Shown: positions 37,443 to 47,473, counted from the stretch's first letter. The stretch: DNA of 64,000 nucleotides from Candidatus Heimdallarchaeota archaeon (GCA_026702845.1 JADCLS010000015.1:1-64000); one strand, 5' to 3'. Notes: generated by a model not told the origin, from the letters alone. Program-made: numbers and translations.

Positions 37443-38500
37443 CAACTCATCATTATTTTTCCTCTATGCTTGGCATATTCTGAATAGGTTAGATATGCCT
37501 TTTGCTCAATATAATCATCCGTTACAGGAGCTAGATTTCTTCTTTTCTCTATTTCATCAGTAACAATAAAGGAAAAAGCATCTGAACCTGCACCAGATCC
37601 ATAAGAAACTAGAAGAATTCTTTCACCGGGTTTGGCTAGATCAAGCTGACGAGCAAATCCTACCATCGATGCTGCAGAATACGTATTTCCTATCTTAGTC
37701 ACACATAGAGCATCCTCCAGTTTTTCATAGGGAATTTTCAAACGTTTGGCTGCTGCAATTGGAAATCTACCATTTGGCTGGTGGAAAGAGATCTTATCTA
37801 TATCATCAACGGTCAGATTCAATTTCTCAAGTAATCCTTTTGTTGCCTCTAATGTGTGTCTGAAATAAGAGGGTTGGCCAGTAAATCTTCCAGCATGACT
37901 GGGATATCTTGCATGCTCTCTTCTCCAGAAATCAGGTGTATCTGATGTATAAGAGTACATACCTTCGAAAGTCGCAATAATATTTTCTGAACCAATAATT
38001 GCAGCCATACCTCCTGAACCAGCAGTGTATTCTAATTGATCACCGGGTCTACCTTGTGCACAATCAGTACCTATTGCTAAACCGCTTTCTATCTCACCAC
38101 TCTTGACCAATCCAATTACATTTTGCAAACCAGCAGTACCAGCTTTACATGCAAACTCAATATCTGCAGCAGTCATCACTGGAGTAGCACCAATGGCTTC
38201 TCCTACGGTAACAGCTGAGGGTTTGACCGCGTAAGGATGACTCTCGGAACCCACATAAATTGCACCGATCTTGTCTGGTGTTGTTTGCGCTCTAGCCATG
38301 GCATTTCGAGCAGCCATGACACTAATGGTGATGGTATCTTCATCCATATCAGGAACTGATTTTTCCAAAACATTCAATGTCTTGGACATCAGCTTACCGT
38401 CATCATGCCACATATTAGCGATTTCATCAACTGAAATCCTATAACGTGGAATGTAGACTCCATATCCTGTTATTCCAATTTCTCTTTTGTTATCGGTCAA
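37442..38500 (-). CDS. Hydroxymethylglutaryl-CoA synthase, archaeal type
   Basis: A 352-residue thiolase-fold enzyme that condenses acetyl-CoA with acetoacetyl-CoA to HMG-CoA, the first committed steps to isoprenoid lipids. GITGYGVYIPRYRI is the standard archaeal N-terminus; Cys118 in EFACKAGT is the nucleophile; HQPNGRFP carries the catalytic His; GNTYSAAS and SYGSGAGSDAF close the active site. Length is normal. The start appears to be TTG, since the family N-terminus begins there and no ATG is near. It leads an operon with the thiolase and DUF35 genes. HMG-CoA reductase is not in the window. Confidence 0.94.
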   Translation of the reverse strand: MTDNKREIGITGYGVYIPRYRISVDEIANMWHDDGKLMSKTLNVLEKSVPDMDEDTITISVMAARNAMARAQTTPDKIGAIYVGSESHPYAVKPSAVTVGEAIGATPVMTAADIEFACKAGTAGLQNVIGLVKSGEIESGLAIGTDCAQGRPGDQLEYTAGSGGMAAIIGSENIIATFEGMYSYTSDTPDFWRREHARYPSHAGRFTGQPSYFRHTLEATKGLLEKLNLTVDDIDKISFHQPNGRFPIAAAKRLKIPYEKLEDALCVTKIGNTYSAASMVGFARQLDLAKPGERILLVSYGSGAGSDAFSFIVTDEIEKRRNLAPVTDDYIEQKAYLTYSEYAKHRGKIMMS

Positions 38501-38726
38501 GGTATTCTCAGCTCAATATATCTCAAGAAAAATACTTCTAAAGAAGCATTTAGTTTCTCTTGATTGCTAGTTCAAAAAGCATTTTTAATGTTTAGTGTTA
38601 ATTGAGTGTTTTTTTCTATTTTACCAAGATAATATAGTAATAAGACTATAAGCTATCTGGGAACTCAAGCACAAAATATCTTGTTTTATCACAATTTGTA
38701 TGTGTTAAAGAATAATCATTAAGAAC

Positions 38727-39392
38727 TTGGTACACATTATTATTATAGTGATTGCACCACGATCTCTACGATATATTCTACCTCAATTATTATTGGTGCC
38801 AATGCTCTACTATTTTCTATATCCAAATCTCACCATCGTGGTGATTTTGAGTGTAATACTTGTCGGTAGTAGTGTGTTCATGGCTTGGTTTTTTAGAGAT
38901 CCAAAGAGAGTTATCATCAATGATAATTGTGTACTCTATGCACCAGCAGATGGTATAGTCAAATATATAGAACACAATGCAGATAGTGTGAAAATCGCTA
39001 TACGGATGTCTCCATTCAATGTTCATATCAACCGGGCACCGATTGCTGGAAGAGTAACAGAGCTGAATCATAGTCCAGGAGCACATAAAAATGTATATTT
39101 TGCCGGGGCTGAGGATAAAAATGAGAGAAATCTAATAATACTTGAACAAGAGCATGTGAAATGTGAGATTCTTCAACTAACTGGTTCTTTTGCTCGTAGA
39201 ATTGAAGTATGGAAAGAAGTTGGAGACAACGTATCTCAAGGTGAAAAAATAGGGATGATTAGGTTTGGTTCTCAAACAAATATTAGGTTAATTCTACATG
39301 ATCAGCAAAAGGATTTATTAGTCCTTGCGAAAAAAGGAGATAAAGTAAAAGCAGGGATCAGCCCTGTATTAAGGATATGTGATTTACCTTGA
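38727..39392 (+). CDS. Archaetidylserine (phosphatidylserine) decarboxylase proenzyme
   Basis: A 221-residue protein of the short Psd/Asd family. Two N-terminal hydrophobic segments (about 10-50) are followed by the conserved WFFRDPKR, YAPADG, SPFNVHINRAPI, NERNLIIL and the self-cleavage motif GMIRFGSQT, where the Ser becomes the pyruvoyl group. It would decarboxylate archaetidylserine to archaetidylethanolamine at the membrane. The start is a TTG at 38727 or a GTG at 38748; no ATG is available before the first hydrophobic segment. The synthase gene overlaps its stop, so substrate and product enzymes are coupled. Confidence 0.9.
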   Translation: MVHIIIIVIAPRSLRYILPQLLLVPMLYYFLYPNLTIVVILSVILVGSSVFMAWFFRDPKRVIINDNCVLYAPADGIVKYIEHNADSVKIAIRMSPFNVHINRAPIAGRVTELNHSPGAHKNVYFAGAEDKNERNLIILEQEHVKCEILQLTGSFARRIEVWKEVGDNVSQGEKIGMIRFGSQTNIRLILHDQQKDLLVLAKKGDKVKAGISPVLRICDLP

Positions 39393-40156
39393 CTCTAATC
39401 AGTTCCATTGATAATATAGGCCATAAGATGATTAGTATAGGTAAATTTCAATTTGACCTTTATGCAATTCTAGCTAATTTCTCAACTATCAGTAATTTCC
39501 TTCTAGGACTTTACGCATTTATCGCTGTGTTATTCCCTGAATATGTTTTTAATGGTCATTATCTTCCTATCAGGGCAGTGGTTTTAGGTGCAAGTTTCGA
39601 TGCAATAGATGGTAAATTGGCTAGAAGATCCAATACTCGCCCCAAACTAGGAGCTCAATTTGACACTTCTGCAGATCTCGTGACATTTGGATTTGCACCT
39701 GCAGCCATGATACTCAGCATGTTTTATGCAGTATCACAGGTTGGAGGGTTATTATTAGCTGGGATCTATCTCTTCTGTGCAAGTTTTAGATTATCCAGAT
39801 TCATGATTGATCCCACTACATATCGAGGAGGTTATTTTAGGGGGATGGCCTCACCACCAGCGGCGATTTTTGTCGCAGGATGGTTTGCTTTGTCAAATCC
39901 CAACCTTATATTAGCGGCGATATCTCTCATGTTTGTAGCGGGTTTAATGATTACTAGTTTTCCATTCACTGCTATGAAACTTGTCAAAACTTGGTTCCAA
40001 AAAATAAATTTTGTATTTACCATATCTATCATGTTACTCTTTACCTATGCTCCTGATACATGGATGGAAAACCTTGGATTAATATGGATTGCTAATGTTT
40101 CATATTACGGCATTTTTGGGCCATATCATGCGAATCAAACATTAAATTTAGATTGA
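39389..40156 (+). CDS. CDP-alcohol phosphatidyltransferase, probable archaetidylserine synthase
   Basis: A 255-residue integral membrane enzyme with six or so hydrophobic segments and the full CDP-alcohol phosphatidyltransferase signature: DAIDGKLARR, then GAQFDTSAD, matching D-x2-DG-x2-AR-x8-G-x3-D-x3-D. It would exchange CMP on CDP-archaeol for L-serine. The neighbouring decarboxylase makes serine the likely headgroup. The TTG start overlaps the decarboxylase stop (TTGA); an in-frame ATG 13 codons later is possible but would leave a gap in coupling. Confidence 0.9.
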   Translation: MTLISSIDNIGHKMISIGKFQFDLYAILANFSTISNFLLGLYAFIAVLFPEYVFNGHYLPIRAVVLGASFDAIDGKLARRSNTRPKLGAQFDTSADLVTFGFAPAAMILSMFYAVSQVGGLLLAGIYLFCASFRLSRFMIDPTTYRGGYFRGMASPPAAIFVAGWFALSNPNLILAAISLMFVAGLMITSFPFTAMKLVKTWFQKINFVFTISIMLLFTYAPDTWMENLGLIWIANVSYYGIFGPYHANQTLNLD

Positions 40157-40212
40157 TAATATAAACGCCTTTTACAATAAATTTAAGAAAATCAAAGAAA
40201 ATATTATACTTA

Positions 40213-41889
40213 ATGTCATTCTATACACCTAGTGAAATAGAAAATCTTGAGAAATTTGAGGTTTTACTTGAACAGGCAAAATATGACGAATTGGAGAGAG
40301 AGATTGCTGATTATTCTACAGATAATTTAAAGGAAATTATTAACATCTTCATTCTAAAGAGTCTTGCGGCCCAAGGGCTAGGAAAGTACGAAATTGGAGT
40401 AAAATTTGCAGAGTTAGCTGTCAGAAAGGCAGCTGAATTGAAGTATGAGATATTATCTGTAAAGGCAAATACGATTCTTGCTTCATCTAAGTGGAAACTA
40501 GGTGCCTTTGATGATGCATTAGTGATATTGCATGATATTATCAAACATCTTAATGAAAAGGGCAATAAGACGATCGAATTTTATCGAGCCAGGGCACATA
40601 TGGTATTTGCTAATATCGCTTGGAGCAAGGGGTTCTACTCACAGGCAACAGAATATACAAAAAAAGCAATAGAGATTTGGGAGCAGTTGGACCAGGATAT
40701 GTATTTAGGTTTCAGCTTGAATAATATCGGGTATATCAACTTATTCAAAGGAAATTTGAAAGAATCTATCGATTACTATCTACGCGGATTAGCTCTTATT
40801 AGAAACTACCAGCTTTCAAGTTCATTATCTCATATTCTTCTCAATATTGTCTATGCTTATGTACAATTGAATGAAATGGAACAGGCAAGAGTATACATTG
40901 AAGAAATGGAAGAAATATCCAATAAATATCCAAATAATGATGTGGTAAGAAGTTTTTATGATCTCGCACAAGCATATTATTACAAATACAGCAGTAGACT
41001 CAGAAACCTGATGAAAGCAGAGGTAATTTTTTCAGAATTACGTAAACGAAAGTCACTTGAATTCCAATATCAAAGGCTTATACTCATACATTTGACTGAA
41101 ATATATCTTATCGAACTCTCATTAGGATATGATGCAGAGATTATCGAGGATATAAATAATTTAATCCAAGAACTACATGAGATGAATCCTCAATCAGGAT
41201 CTGAGTATTTTATTGTTGAAGTGTCTCTTCTTAAGGCAAAACTATACGAATTGGAAGGTAATACCAGAGAAGCTTTACAGATTGTAAATGAAGCACTTGA
41301 AATATGCAGTAAGCATGATTTCAAAAGAATGGCCCGAGAGTTGATCAAAATTCAAAAGTCTATTGATGAGAGAAGTGAGATTTTGGATCAGCTTGATCAT
41401 CATAAGATTGATGCTCAATCGATAGAAAATATGAGAGAGCTAGTTGATAACATCATCCATTTCAGATTGCAATATGATAAGAAATCTGAAATCGACCCAA
41501 TCTATTTCCAGATAATAGATATTTCAGGAATCAATGTATTCACCAAAGTTTTGGATCCAAGCCTCGAGATGAATGAAAATCTCCTGAGCAGTTTTCTAAG
41601 TGCAATTAATTCCTTCTCAAAACAGACCTTCAAAAGCAAAGGATCAATGGAACTAATCCGATTAGAAGAGTATGAAATCTTGTTTGATGTTCTTTATGAT
41701 TTGATGTTTATTTTCATCTATCGAGGCAAATCAATTGAATCCAATATAAAATTCAAAAGAATCATAAATAAAATCGATGATAATGTAGATATTTTGAAAA
41801 TAATTGAAGGTAAGCATATGCTAAATTCTGAGATAACACAAAAAATTGAGAACATAATAACTGAAGAATTGGGCTTACCTATTATTTAG
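40213..41889 (+). CDS. TPR protein with C-terminal roadblock/longin-like module, stand-alone copy
   Basis: A 558-residue relative of the protein encoded at 15,180. Residues about 10-385 contain tandem TPR-like helices, for example YLGFSLNNIGYINLFKGNLK and AKLYELEGNTREALQIVNEA. The C-terminal 130 residues repeat the shared module: FQIIDISGINVFTK and LLSSFLSAINSFSKQTFKSK. Unlike the first copy there is no GTPase gene next to it. The preceding lipid operon is on the same strand but 56 bp away. Its end overlaps the convergent coiled-coil gene by eight bases. Probably a scaffold or sensor in GTPase signalling (inference from the other copy). Confidence 0.75.
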   Translation: MSFYTPSEIENLEKFEVLLEQAKYDELEREIADYSTDNLKEIINIFILKSLAAQGLGKYEIGVKFAELAVRKAAELKYEILSVKANTILASSKWKLGAFDDALVILHDIIKHLNEKGNKTIEFYRARAHMVFANIAWSKGFYSQATEYTKKAIEIWEQLDQDMYLGFSLNNIGYINLFKGNLKESIDYYLRGLALIRNYQLSSSLSHILLNIVYAYVQLNEMEQARVYIEEMEEISNKYPNNDVVRSFYDLAQAYYYKYSSRLRNLMKAEVIFSELRKRKSLEFQYQRLILIHLTEIYLIELSLGYDAEIIEDINNLIQELHEMNPQSGSEYFIVEVSLLKAKLYELEGNTREALQIVNEALEICSKHDFKRMARELIKIQKSIDERSEILDQLDHHKIDAQSIENMRELVDNIIHFRLQYDKKSEIDPIYFQIIDISGINVFTKVLDPSLEMNENLLSSFLSAINSFSKQTFKSKGSMELIRLEEYEILFDVLYDLMFIFIYRGKSIESNIKFKRIINKIDDNVDILKIIEGKHMLNSEITQKIENIITEELGLPII

Positions 41890-42499
41890 AGATAGTTCGC
41901 TTTTTATCATATAATTTCCCTAGTTTCTGATTAATTTTTCTAATTTGCTTATCACAAGACTTGATATCATTTTGAAGTTGTCTTTGAAGCTGATAATAAA
42001 CCTGCATATTCTCATGATGTTCCTTTGCAGTATCTCTAGCGGAGTTTTGAGAATCCCATACTTGCTTTAGTTCCTCAAAAACCTCTGATAATTGATTTTT
42101 TACGAGAGAAAATTTATCATACAATTGCTTTTTCTTACCCTTATCTTGCTCTTCTTCCAAAGCCAGACCTAAGTCTCGTTTCTCAGCTAATAACTGATCT
42201 TTTCGAGCCTCCAAAGAGATTTTCTTTTGTTTCAGCTTATTTTTTTTGTTATTCTGCTCATCTCTAATTCTTCTCGAGTTCTCCAGGTTTTTGATCAGTT
42301 CATCAATCGTCTTACTATAATCTTCTTTTTTGAAATTTAAGAAGCTTTTTTCTTTATTTAGCTTATCAATGTGTTCCTCAATATGTTTCAATTCTTTTTT
42401 AGTAATATTCTCAGCTTTCTGCATATTTGTTGTTTTGATAACTATGCTATTAGACGAGTTTTTCTTCAATTTTCTCAGGAATTCTTCATCATCACTCAT
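41882..42499 (-). CDS. Coiled-coil protein
   Basis: A 205-residue, very hydrophilic protein that is almost entirely Lys/Glu/Gln-rich heptad sequence from about residue 30 to the end (for example KKELKHIEEHIDKLNKEKSF), predicted to be a long rod with perhaps one break. No enzymatic motif or membrane segment is seen. It resembles the small stand-alone coiled-coil proteins of several archaea, for which no function is agreed. It is divergent from the histidine kinase gene and convergent with the TPR gene. Confidence 0.7.
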   Translation of the reverse strand: MSDDEEFLRKLKKNSSNSIVIKTTNMQKAENITKKELKHIEEHIDKLNKEKSFLNFKKEDYSKTIDELIKNLENSRRIRDEQNNKKNKLKQKKISLEARKDQLLAEKRDLGLALEEEQDKGKKKQLYDKFSLVKNQLSEVFEELKQVWDSQNSARDTAKEHHENMQVYYQLQRQLQNDIKSCDKQIRKINQKLGKLYDKKRTISK

Positions 42500-42577
42500 A
42501 GTATCACTTAGTTATTGGAATATTCGTTTTATCCTATTTCAATTAATCTAATTGACTCTATAGGTTTTCCCATTATT

Positions 42578-45500
42578 ATGTTTGATATATTAATAACAAA
42601 AGATAGTCAAGATTATGATACAATTCACTATATCGTCCATTATTTTAAAAAGAACTCTTCCGGATATTCTCTTGTGCAATCAATATTTGAGAAGCCATAC
42701 TTAGTTATGGATCATCATCAGATAATTCCGTCAAAAATGAAACTAGCAGGCTTTATACAGATGAAATCAGAGAATATTGCCCTTGTGCTCAATGAGGATC
42801 GAACACCATTAGCAAAATTATCCTCACCAAAAAAACAAGATTATATCCTGAGATTGCAAAACAATAAATCTTTCTTCCAATATCAGGTGACAGGTAATTC
42901 TGTAATTTGCTGGCAACATTATTGCATCTATCAAGAACAGAATGAACTGATCTGGATGGTATCAAGTGATAATTCTCCTATTTTTAATTATCTAAATGTT
43001 GAGAAATTGGCTAAATTACGGGATATACAATTAGATATGATTAGTTCAATAGGATCACGAGAGATTTATACCGACCTTTGCGAAATCGATAGGTATTTGG
43101 AATTTCTCAAATCATTTGGATTAGAAAGATTTGTCTGTTTTAAGCTAGTAGGTAATGATTTTGTTCCTCATAATATTTATCATGACATTAATCCATCCAA
43201 TCTAAACGAATTTATGAATTTATTACCCATAGATCTTATTATCGGCATTTCAAGCCAACAATCTTTAAAATCAATCATCCATCTTGATTTAGTATTAATT
43301 GATGACCTAGAAAATAAAATTCAATTTGATAAACTACATGAATCCTTCAATCTTTTACATCCCATACTATTGGATAATGAACTTGAAGGGTTTGTTGCAT
43401 TAAAATTCGCTGATTCAACAAATATTCATCCTTCTATTAACGAGGAAATACTATGTGTAAGTTATCTACTGTTCTTGATGAAAAACAAGATTGAAATGGT
43501 TAAAAAGATGAGAACTGATGATGTGCTGTATAAAACAACACTGGATATGACTGCTGATGCAATTGCTCTTCATTCCAATGGTATTCTCAAATATGTTAAT
43601 AATGCAGCCTTAAACATGTTCAAAGCATCACATCCAGATGAGTTAGTTGGACGCCCCATCATTGATTTTGTTCATGAGGAATCTTTGCCAATCGTCCGTG
43701 AACGTATACGTAAAATGGCACAGGGCCATGATATTAAGCAGTGGCAAGTGGAGAAAATGATAGCAAATGATAAGTCAATTTTGAATGTACGTACCGCTGC
43801 TAAACCATTAATTATTGGGGATGAGCAATATTTTATGGTGGTTGTTAGGGATATTTCGGATCAAATATCTTTGGAAAAGAAAGCCTATTTATCTGAGCAG
43901 AAATATCAGACACTCATAGAAGCATCACCAGATCCTATAATTATCCTGCGAGAACGGAAAATTGTTTTCGCCAATCTCAAAACTCTTGAATTCTTCAATT
44001 TTCAAGAGATGCATCAACTACTAAATTCAGATTTCATAGATTATATAGCAGATCATGGAGAAGATGCAGCTATTCGATGGATGAATAAACCTGCAGAAGA
44101 AAAATATGGCAAATTTATCACAATACCAGTGGTGATAGATAATATCACCTATGATATGGAAGTATCAACATCACCAATTATATTTGAAAATGAGAATGCG
44201 GATTTAGTAATTCTGCGTGATAGAACTGAATTAAATCGGGCAGCAAAACAAATCCGGGAAAATGAGACAAAATATCGAAGTATCTTTGAAAATTCTTCAG
44301 ATGCAATTTTTATCACTGATAAAACCTACATTACGACAAATGTAAACAAATCTTTTCTTAATTTATTTGATATTGATGAAAATGATATCAACAATCAGAG
44401 TATCTTCAATCTCTTCAAAAATAAAACAGATATTCAAATCATCAAGGAAGAAATCTCTGAATTTGGACACACCGATAACATCGAGATAGAATTCCTAACT
44501 CCAGATCAAAGGACGGTGATTGGTCAACTCACCATGAATACTAGAAAGGATACAAATAATCAGATTATTGAAACACAAGGGTTAATCAGGGATATTACCT
44601 ATAAAAAATTAAATGATCAATCAATTCTCACATCTCAAAAATTGGAAAGTCTTGGTATTCTTGCAGGTGGAATTGCTCATGATTTCAATAATTTGCTATC
44701 AGGCTTGGTTGGAGCTTCCAGCCTCTTGAGTAAGAAATTATTCACTGATGATGAGGTGCTTTCTCTGGTTAATATCATTAACAAAACCAGTAATCGAGCC
44801 ACAGAACTAGTCAATCAGCTTCTTGCTTATGCAGGAGAGGCAAAAATAAAGAAGGAAACAACAAATCTCTCCAAGGTCATTCGTGAGATGCAACAATTGA
44901 TTAAACTTAGTATAAAACCTAATATTGAACTCCATTACACCTTGAAAGATATATTCTCCAAAGTGGAAATTGATCGAGTGCAAATAGGCCAGATCATTCT
45001 TAATCTTGTACAAAATGCTGTTGATGCCCTAGAAGAGGTGAAGGATTTACGTAAGGGTAGTATCCAGATCCAGACGAAGGTGGAAATGATTGAGGATCAG
45101 TATATCAACAATGTAATTGATAGTTATCCCATCAAACCAGGTATGTATTCATGTATCACCATCAGAGATAATGGATCGGGTATAGAAAGAAAAGATTATT
45201 CAAGAATTTTTGATCCTTTTTATACCACAAAATTCACAGGGAGAGGACTGGGTTTAGCAGCAGTAATGGGATTGGTTAAAGCTCATAAAGGTGCGATCGA
45301 GATAAATTCAGAAGTAGGAATATTTACACAATTCACAGTGTACTTTCCAATAAAAATTATGAGTGAGAGTGATGAAACAGAGGATACTGTGGAGATACAA
45401 AGCAAACTAGTACCTATTACCGAAAAGAAAACGATACTGGTTGTTGATGATGAAGAGATAGTCTTGGAAACCGTACAACGATTACTCAAGGCCCTAGGAT

Positions 45501-45781
45501 ATGAAGTAAAGGTTGCTGAAAATGGTTTCACTGGAATTGAATTGGTGAAGCATGAAGATATAGATTTAGTGTTATTGGACTTAACGATGCCTTATCTCAA
45601 TGGTTACCAAACCTATGTAAAGATAAAGGAAATAAGAGCAGAGCTTCCGGTGATCATATCATCAGGTTATTCTGAAAAGGACAGTCGAGAACAATTTAAA
45701 GACTTGAAAATTGATGGATTTCTGCATAAACCATACACTGTTGACGATTTGAAGCGAATTTTGACAAAATATGTCAAGTGA
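42578..45781 (+). CDS. PAS-domain hybrid histidine kinase with C-terminal receiver
   Basis: About 1,067 residues. An N-terminal region of some 300 residues of no family I recognise, possibly GAF-like, is followed by three PAS domains (openings DMTADAIALHSNGI, EASPDPIIILRERK and ENSSDAIFITDKT), a HisKA domain with phospho-acceptor His701 in GGIAHDFNN, a HATPase domain (QNAVDALEEV, DNGSGIE, GRGLGLAAV) and a receiver with DDEEI, phospho-acceptor Asp1001 in LLDLTMP and HKPYT. There is no membrane helix, so it senses inside the cell. The frame opens at a TTG at 42515, but that would leave 15 bp to the divergent gene; the ATG at 42578 is more sensible. No separate response regulator is adjacent. 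Confidence 0.88.
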   Translation: MFDILITKDSQDYDTIHYIVHYFKKNSSGYSLVQSIFEKPYLVMDHHQIIPSKMKLAGFIQMKSENIALVLNEDRTPLAKLSSPKKQDYILRLQNNKSFFQYQVTGNSVICWQHYCIYQEQNELIWMVSSDNSPIFNYLNVEKLAKLRDIQLDMISSIGSREIYTDLCEIDRYLEFLKSFGLERFVCFKLVGNDFVPHNIYHDINPSNLNEFMNLLPIDLIIGISSQQSLKSIIHLDLVLIDDLENKIQFDKLHESFNLLHPILLDNELEGFVALKFADSTNIHPSINEEILCVSYLLFLMKNKIEMVKKMRTDDVLYKTTLDMTADAIALHSNGILKYVNNAALNMFKASHPDELVGRPIIDFVHEESLPIVRERIRKMAQGHDIKQWQVEKMIANDKSILNVRTAAKPLIIGDEQYFMVVVRDISDQISLEKKAYLSEQKYQTLIEASPDPIIILRERKIVFANLKTLEFFNFQEMHQLLNSDFIDYIADHGEDAAIRWMNKPAEEKYGKFITIPVVIDNITYDMEVSTSPIIFENENADLVILRDRTELNRAAKQIRENETKYRSIFENSSDAIFITDKTYITTNVNKSFLNLFDIDENDINNQSIFNLFKNKTDIQIIKEEISEFGHTDNIEIEFLTPDQRTVIGQLTMNTRKDTNNQIIETQGLIRDITYKKLNDQSILTSQKLESLGILAGGIAHDFNNLLSGLVGASSLLSKKLFTDDEVLSLVNIINKTSNRATELVNQLLAYAGEAKIKKETTNLSKVIREMQQLIKLSIKPNIELHYTLKDIFSKVEIDRVQIGQIILNLVQNAVDALEEVKDLRKGSIQIQTKVEMIEDQYINNVIDSYPIKPGMYSCITIRDNGSGIERKDYSRIFDPFYTTKFTGRGLGLAAVMGLVKAHKGAIEINSEVGIFTQFTVYFPIKIMSESDETEDTVEIQSKLVPITEKKTILVVDDEEIVLETVQRLLKALGYEVKVAENGFTGIELVKHEDIDLVLLDLTMPYLNGYQTYVKIKEIRAELPVIISSGYSEKDSREQFKDLKIDGFLHKPYTVDDLKRILTKYVK

Positions 45782-45936
45782 TAAATGATGAATATTTATA
45801 CTTAAAGTACGAAATTCGATGCACAAATAATTACATATTTACAAATTTATGGGAAACTAACACAATTCAAGGATTTTTGCCAACAAATTTGTCAATAAAT
45901 ACTTCAAAAGACTACAAAGTGACACGTTTTTTCGTA

Positions 45937-45965
45937 CAAATTCGGGATATTTGATTACGAATTTG
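45937..45965. promoter_or_regulatory. Inverted repeat upstream of the citrate synthase promoter
   Basis: CAAATTCG at 45937-45944 and CGAATTTG at 45958-45965 are exact complements with a 13-base spacer. They lie just upstream of a TATA-like AAATATTAAAA (45999-46009), which is centred about 30 bp before the citrate synthase ATG. The placement suits an operator for a dimeric regulator. Confidence 0.4.
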
Positions 45966-46033
45966 CAGTTATTTTACAAAGTAAGAATTAGAAGAGGTAA
46001 ATATTAAAATTCTCCAAATACACTGCCCTAATT

Positions 46034-47317
46034 ATGTCAGAGAAAATGGCAAAAATTAATATTGATGACAAGGAGTTCGAACTTCCCTACTTTGTTGGAA
46101 CTGAAGGCGAAACTGCCATTAATATTATTAAAATGAGAGGCATGTCCGGTGTTATCACATATGATAACGGTTATGGCAATACAGGTAGCTGTAAATCTGC
46201 TGTAACCTTTATAGATGGTGAAAAAGGGATCCTCAGATATCGAGGTTACCAGATCGAAGATTTAGCAGAGATGACCTGTTTTGAAGAATCCGTATATCTT
46301 ATTTTGTATGGAGAACTCCCCAATAAAGATCAACTTGCTGACTTCAAAGCAAAAATTGTTAAGCATCACAACCTTGATGATGGAATTTATAAAATTCTTG
46401 ATTTGATGCCACTTGATGCTCATCCAATGGGAGTATTGAGTAGTCTTTCCTCAGCTCTAGCAGGATTCTATCCTACCTCTGATTCTTTGGAAGATAGAGA
46501 TGAGGCAGCAATTATGATGATTGCCAAGATGAAGACACTATCTGCTGCAGTGTATAGAAGAAAACTAGGTAAACCCTACATTAAACCAAGAGATGACCTT
46601 GGATATGTTGCTGATTTCCTCCAGATGATGTACAGGGAAACCCCAGATGCAGCATATGAAGTAAATAAAACAGTCGAGAAAGCACTTGATAAACTGTTAA
46701 TCTTGCACATTGATCATGAGCAGAACTGTTCTGCATCCACTGTGAGAATGTGTGGATCATCACAAGCTAATATCTTTACAGTGATTGGAGCTGGAATTGC
46801 AGCACTTTGGGGACCTCTACACGGAGGTGCAAACCAAAAGGTCTTAGATATGCTAGCCCTAATTCAGAGAGAGGGTGGCGATACAGATGCAACCATGGCA
46901 AAGGCCAAAGATAAGAATTCTGGATTCAGATTGATGGGATTTGGCCACAGGGTCTACAAGAACTTTGATCCCCGTGCACAGATCCTGAAAAAATCAGCTG
47001 ATGAAATTCTTGGCGAGTTAAATATTCAGGATCCACTTCTTGATATTGCCAAAGGCCTTGAAAAGATCGCCCTTGAGGACAATTACTTTGTTGATAGAAA
47101 ACTCTATCCAAATGTAGATTACTATTCTGGTATCATCTACAGTGCACTTGGCATACCTGTTGATTTCATGACAGTCATGTTCACTCTTGGTAGAACACCT
47201 GGATGGTTAGCACAATGGAGAGAATCAAGAGAAGATCCTGATTTCAGAATCCATAGACCCAGACAAGTCTACATTGGTGAAACTAAGAGACCATTCAAAC
47301 CAATGGCAGAGCGATAA
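46034..47317 (+). CDS. gltA: Citrate synthase
   Basis: A 427-residue citrate synthase. It condenses acetyl-CoA with oxaloacetate, the entry of the TCA cycle. Key parts are RYRGYQIEDLAE near the N-terminus, HEQNCSASTVRM, GPLHGGANQKV with the first catalytic His, GFGHRVYKNFDPRA with the second, and an Asp in the VDYYSG region, ending in RPRQVYIGE. The N-terminal extension of about 35 residues resembles the longer bacterial type II enzymes rather than the shortest archaeal ones. It stands alone between a probable TATA box and an AT-rich gap. Confidence 0.95.
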   Translation: MSEKMAKINIDDKEFELPYFVGTEGETAINIIKMRGMSGVITYDNGYGNTGSCKSAVTFIDGEKGILRYRGYQIEDLAEMTCFEESVYLILYGELPNKDQLADFKAKIVKHHNLDDGIYKILDLMPLDAHPMGVLSSLSSALAGFYPTSDSLEDRDEAAIMMIAKMKTLSAAVYRRKLGKPYIKPRDDLGYVADFLQMMYRETPDAAYEVNKTVEKALDKLLILHIDHEQNCSASTVRMCGSSQANIFTVIGAGIAALWGPLHGGANQKVLDMLALIQREGGDTDATMAKAKDKNSGFRLMGFGHRVYKNFDPRAQILKKSADEILGELNIQDPLLDIAKGLEKIALEDNYFVDRKLYPNVDYYSGIIYSALGIPVDFMTVMFTLGRTPGWLAQWRESREDPDFRIHRPRQVYIGETKRPFKPMAER

Positions 47318-47418
47318 GCCTAATCCTGTCTTAAATTCCAGAATTTAATTTTGATATTTTATAATCCAAAAAAACTTTCCATTTTATGAATAATGAGTTC
47401 ATGTGTACCTAGGATAGA

Positions 47419-47426
47419 TTTATATA
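47419..47426 (+). promoter_or_regulatory. TATA box upstream of small ORF and regulator gene
   Basis: TTTATATA, about 50 bp before the ATG at 47474. It suggests transcription into the small ORF and then the winged-helix gene at 47918. Between 47639 and 47917 only a weak 91-codon frame exists, which I do not accept as a gene. Confidence 0.4.
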
Positions 47427-47473
47427 CGATAATTTTCACATGAAGATAAGAACCGAAGAGGTGAACCAGCTAT

